18,092 nt of DNA, from the NCBI GenBank assembly GCA_964484045.1, contig CAZAEP010000021.1:1-18092 (forward strand), in the 5' to 3' direction. How positions within the stretch are numbered: position 1 is the stretch's first letter; each line of letters starts with the position of its first letter. The notes beneath the pieces were generated by a model. It had not been told where the DNA came from and did no database searches. It saw nothing but the letters and a program-made list of their open reading frames with translations. Shown piece by piece: positions 15,837-18,092 of this stretch. The DNA is from J134 sp964484045 (GTDB lineage Bacteria; Pseudomonadota; Alphaproteobacteria; Sphingomonadales; Rhodothalassiaceae). A program made the position numbers and the translations under genes.

Positions 15837-16760
15837 ATGAGACATATCGCAGCGGCCGGTCTTCTCGGCGCCTTCGTCCTCGCCCAACCGGCGGCGGCGC
15901 AGCGGGATCTTTCCGGCGTCGACATCCGTACCGAGCATGCCGGCGGACAGGTCTATGTCCTCTTCGGCGCCGGCGGCAATATCGGCGTGCTCAGGACCGA
16001 CGACGGGGTGATCCTGATCGACGATCAGTTCGCGCCCCTGAGCGAGAAGATCCGCACCGCCATCAAGGCCATCAGCGATCAGCCGATCCGCTTTCTCCTC
16101 AACACCCACTGGCACGGGGATCACACCGGCGGCAACGAGAATTTCGGTGAAGCGGGGGTCGTCATCGTCGCCCACGACAATGTCTACAGGCGCCTTTCGA
16201 CGCCGCAGCATTTCGCCAACCCGGCGCGCAACACCGACGCCCGGCCGACGGCGGCGCTGCCGGTCATCACCTACAATGACGAGCTCTCCTTTCATGTCGG
16301 CGAGACCACCCATGTGGTGCATGTCCCGCACGCCCACACCGACGGCGATTCGGTGGTCTATTTCACCGAAAGCAACGTCGTTCACATGGGCGACCTTTTC
16401 TTCGTCGACCGCTATCCCTTCATCGACATCGAGTCGGGAGGCAATCTTCTCGGTGTCATCGCCGGTGTGAAAGCGGTGCTCGGGATCACCGGTCCCGACA
16501 CCGTCTTCATCGGCGGCCACGGCCCGCTGGCGAAGCGCGACAAGCTCGAATCCTATCTCCGGATGCTCGAGACCGCGCGCGACCGCGTGCAGGCGCTCAT
16601 CGACGCCGGCAGGACCCGGGAAGAGGTGATCGCCGCGAAACCGATGGCGGACCATGACGCCACATGGGGTGCAGGCTTCATCAAGCCCGCGGCGTTCCTC
16701 GCGGCCGTCTATACGAGCCTCACCGCGAAGGACGCGGCACCCGGCGACCATCGGGAGTGA
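15837..16760 (+). CDS. Secreted metallo-beta-lactamase-fold hydrolase
   Basis: 307-residue precursor. The signal peptide is about 1-21 (MRHIAAAGLLGAFVLAQPAAA, cut before or after Gln22), so it acts in the periplasm. The zinc site is complete for the fold: HWHGDH at 91-96, His167 in HAHTDGD, Asp186 in HMGDLFF and His228 in IGGHGP. The bridging Asp186, instead of the Cys of true class B1 beta-lactamases, points to a general MBL hydrolase (lactonase, thioesterase or similar) rather than an antibiotic-resistance enzyme. ATG 15837 has AAGGA about 9 nt upstream and directly begins the signal peptide. Its own promoter is at 15769-15797. The stop overlaps a GTG that could start the next gene. Confidence 0.88.
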   Translation: MRHIAAAGLLGAFVLAQPAAAQRDLSGVDIRTEHAGGQVYVLFGAGGNIGVLRTDDGVILIDDQFAPLSEKIRTAIKAISDQPIRFLLNTHWHGDHTGGNENFGEAGVVIVAHDNVYRRLSTPQHFANPARNTDARPTAALPVITYNDELSFHVGETTHVVHVPHAHTDGDSVVYFTESNVVHMGDLFFVDRYPFIDIESGGNLLGVIAGVKAVLGITGPDTVFIGGHGPLAKRDKLESYLRMLETARDRVQALIDAGRTREEVIAAKPMADHDATWGAGFIKPAAFLAAVYTSLTAKDAAPGDHRE

Positions 16761-16777
16761 GGGACGACAGCGGACAG

Positions 16778-17308
16778 ATGAGCCGGAGCGCCGCCTTTCG
16801 CACCTGGGGCTTCAGGGCCGGGGAGGGCCGGGCGGTCGATCACGACCGCCGCGCCTTTCGCGAGGCCTTGGGGCGCTTTCCCACCGGGGTCGCGGTGGCC
16901 ACCACCCGCGATCCGGCCGGCGCGCCGCACGGCATCACCATCAACAGCTTCGCCTCGGTGAGCCTCGAGCCGCCGCTCGTCCTGTGGAGCATCGCGCGGC
17001 GGGCGCGAACGGCCCCCGCCTTTCTCGACGCGCCGCATTTCGCGATCAGCATCCTGGCCGAGCATCAGGAGCCCCTGGCGCGGGCCTTTTCCTGGCCGGC
17101 GGGGGATCGCTTCGAGGGCGTCGAGGTGGCGCAAGGCCTGGGCGGCGTACCCTATCTGAGCGCCGCGCTCGCGGTCTTCGAATGCCGCCGCGAAGCGGTC
17201 CATCCGGGGGGCGATCACGCCATCCTCGTCGGCCGCGTCGAACGTTTCCAGACCCGGCCCGGCCGGCCGCTGCTGTTCCACGCCGGGCTCTTTCGCGGCC
17301 TCGAATAG
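16778..17308 (+). CDS. Flavin reductase-like, FMN-binding split-barrel protein
   Basis: 176-residue protein of the flavin reductase-like family (HpaC/RutF type), which uses NAD(P)H to reduce FMN or FAD for a partner monooxygenase. The signature is AFREALGRFPTGVAVATT at 26-43, then GITINSFASVSLEPPLVLWS at 52-71, with HPGGDHAILVGRVE and LLFHAGLFRGL near the end. ATG 16778 was chosen; a GTG at 16757 overlapping the hydrolase stop (GTGA) would add seven residues and cannot be excluded. Either way it lies within 20 bp of the hydrolase gene and is very likely co-transcribed. No monooxygenase partner is in the window. The 72-bp gap to the convergent dehydrogenase shows no clear terminator. Confidence 0.88.
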   Translation: MSRSAAFRTWGFRAGEGRAVDHDRRAFREALGRFPTGVAVATTRDPAGAPHGITINSFASVSLEPPLVLWSIARRARTAPAFLDAPHFAISILAEHQEPLARAFSWPAGDRFEGVEVAQGLGGVPYLSAALAVFECRREAVHPGGDHAILVGRVERFQTRPGRPLLFHAGLFRGLE

Positions 17309-17380
17309 CCGCCGCCGGCCTTCCCGGAACGTCCGCGGCCGCCCTTCCTGCGGGCATGCGCCTCCCCGGCGTGGTCGCCC

Positions 17381-18091
17381 TCAGCGCGGGGCCATGCGGA
17401 TAGCGCCGTCGAGCCGGATGGTCTCGCCGTTGAGCATCGGATTCTCGACGATGTGCTGCGCCAGTGCGGCGTATTCGCTGGGATCGCCGAGCCGGTGCGG
17501 GTGCGGCACCGAGCGGGCGAGGCTCTCGCGCACCTCCGCCGGCAGTCCCATGAGAAGCGGCGTCGCGAAAAGCCCCGGGGCGATGGTCATGACGCGGATC
17601 CGCTTGTCGGCGAGATCGCGCGCAATGGGCAGGGTCATGCCGACGATGCCGCCCTTGGAGGCCGCATAGGCGGCCTGGCCGATCTGGCCGTCGAAGGCGG
17701 CCACCGACGCGGTGTTGATGACCACGCCCCGCTCCTCGCCGACGGGCTCGGCGGCGACGAGCCGCGCGGCGACGAGGCGGATGCAGTTGAAGCTGCCGAC
17801 GAGATTGACCGCGATCACCTTCTGAAAGAGATCATAGGGATGCGGCTCGCCGCGGCTGACGGTCTTCGCCGCCGGTCCGATGCCGGCGCAATTGACCAGC
17901 ACGCGGGCGACACCGTGCGCGCTTGCCGCGGCATCGAGTGCGTCCGCCACCGCCTCTTCCCCGGTCACGTCGACGGCGAAGAAGAGGCCGCCGATGGACT
18001 CGGCGAGCGCCTGGCCCTGCGCGGCGTCACGATCGAAGATCGTCACCTTCATCCCGGCGCCGGCGAAGCGGCGCGCGGTCGCCGCGCCCAG
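17381..18091 (-). CDS. HSD17B10-type short-chain dehydrogenase (3-hydroxyacyl-CoA dehydrogenase type 2), 5' end outside window
   Basis: NAD-dependent short-chain dehydrogenase acting on 3-hydroxyacyl-CoA or 2-methyl-3-hydroxybutyryl-CoA. About 237 C-terminal residues are visible; the frame stays open to the right edge and reads LGAATARRFAGAGMKVT, the end of the Rossmann glycine motif, so only about 15-20 residues are missing. The ATG at 18052 is internal, not the start. Catalytic residues are Ser in VVINTASVAAFDGQIGQAAY and the YAASK Tyr/Lys. MTLPIARDLADKRIRVMTIA, IVENPMLNGETIRLDGAIRM and the RLGDPSEYA loop closely follow mammalian HSD17B10. It fits isoleucine or branched fatty-acid breakdown, in keeping with the acyl-CoA genes around. 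It is convergent with the flavin reductase. Confidence 0.93.
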   Translation of the reverse strand: MGAATARRFAGAGMKVTIFDRDAAQGQALAESIGGLFFAVDVTGEEAVADALDAAASAHGVARVLVNCAGIGPAAKTVSRGEPHPYDLFQKVIAVNLVGSFNCIRLVAARLVAAEPVGEERGVVINTASVAAFDGQIGQAAYAASKGGIVGMTLPIARDLADKRIRVMTIAPGLFATPLLMGLPAEVRESLARSVPHPHRLGDPSEYAALAQHIVENPMLNGETIRLDGAIRMAPR

Positions 18092-18092
18092 T

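Noticed and set aside
15837..16760. Carbapenemase (class B1 beta-lactamase)
   Set aside because: The Zn2 cysteine of class B1 is replaced by Asp186 and the rest resembles general MBL hydrolases; no resistance claim is supported.

Overview
The window is about 18 kb of dense, GC-rich bacterial chromosome, and most likely comes from an alphaproteobacterium. The evidence for that is strong third-position G/C bias, a class I lysyl-tRNA synthetase, promoters of the TTGNNN-16/17-TANNNT type, and the mix of acyl-CoA, anaerobic ubiquinone and chemotaxis genes. I see no phage, insertion sequence, CRISPR array, rRNA or tRNA. Genus cannot be settled from the sequence alone.

Left part (1-5063): the 3' two-thirds of metH (B12-dependent methionine synthase) runs rightward and meets a leftward transcribed block. 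From its promoter end that block is lysS (class I LysRS), a TusA-like small protein whose catalytic cysteine is a serine, then a vapBC toxin-antitoxin pair. vapB appears to have its own promoter placed so close to the ATG that the mRNA would be leaderless, with an inverted repeat over the -10. A 19-bp piece of vapB is duplicated just upstream of that promoter.

Middle part (5078-9703, rightward): gcdH (glutaryl-CoA dehydrogenase) overlaps by 4 bp a crotonase-family gene that lacks both hydratase glutamates. Then comes a perfect FNR/Anr-type box (TTGAT-N4-ATCAA) followed by ubiT-ubiU-ubiV, each overlapping the next by ATGA. This is the oxygen-independent ubiquinone hydroxylation system, with all 4Fe-4S cysteines recognisable. 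It implies a facultatively anaerobic, probably anaerobically respiring host.

Right part (9752-18091): a PilZ c-di-GMP receptor gene and a methyl-accepting chemotaxis gene diverge from a roughly 505-bp intergenic region rich in inverted repeats. The chemoreceptor stop codon overlaps the start of an alginate-export-family outer-membrane beta-barrel. After it come a long-chain acyl-CoA synthetase, a secreted metallo-beta-lactamase-fold hydrolase with its own promoter, and a flavin reductase. A leftward HSD17B10-type short-chain dehydrogenase runs off the right edge. The arrangement suggests sensing, outer-membrane uptake and CoA activation of a hydrophobic or acidic carbon source, but the substrate is not shown by the sequence.

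Most genes belong to known families. The least ordinary points are the FNR-box ubiTUV operon, the chemoreceptor-porin-acyl-CoA ligase arrangement, the Cys-less TusA-like protein, the Glu-less crotonase beside gcdH, and the vapBC promoter with its nearby duplicated fragment. I did not find a clearly undescribed system.
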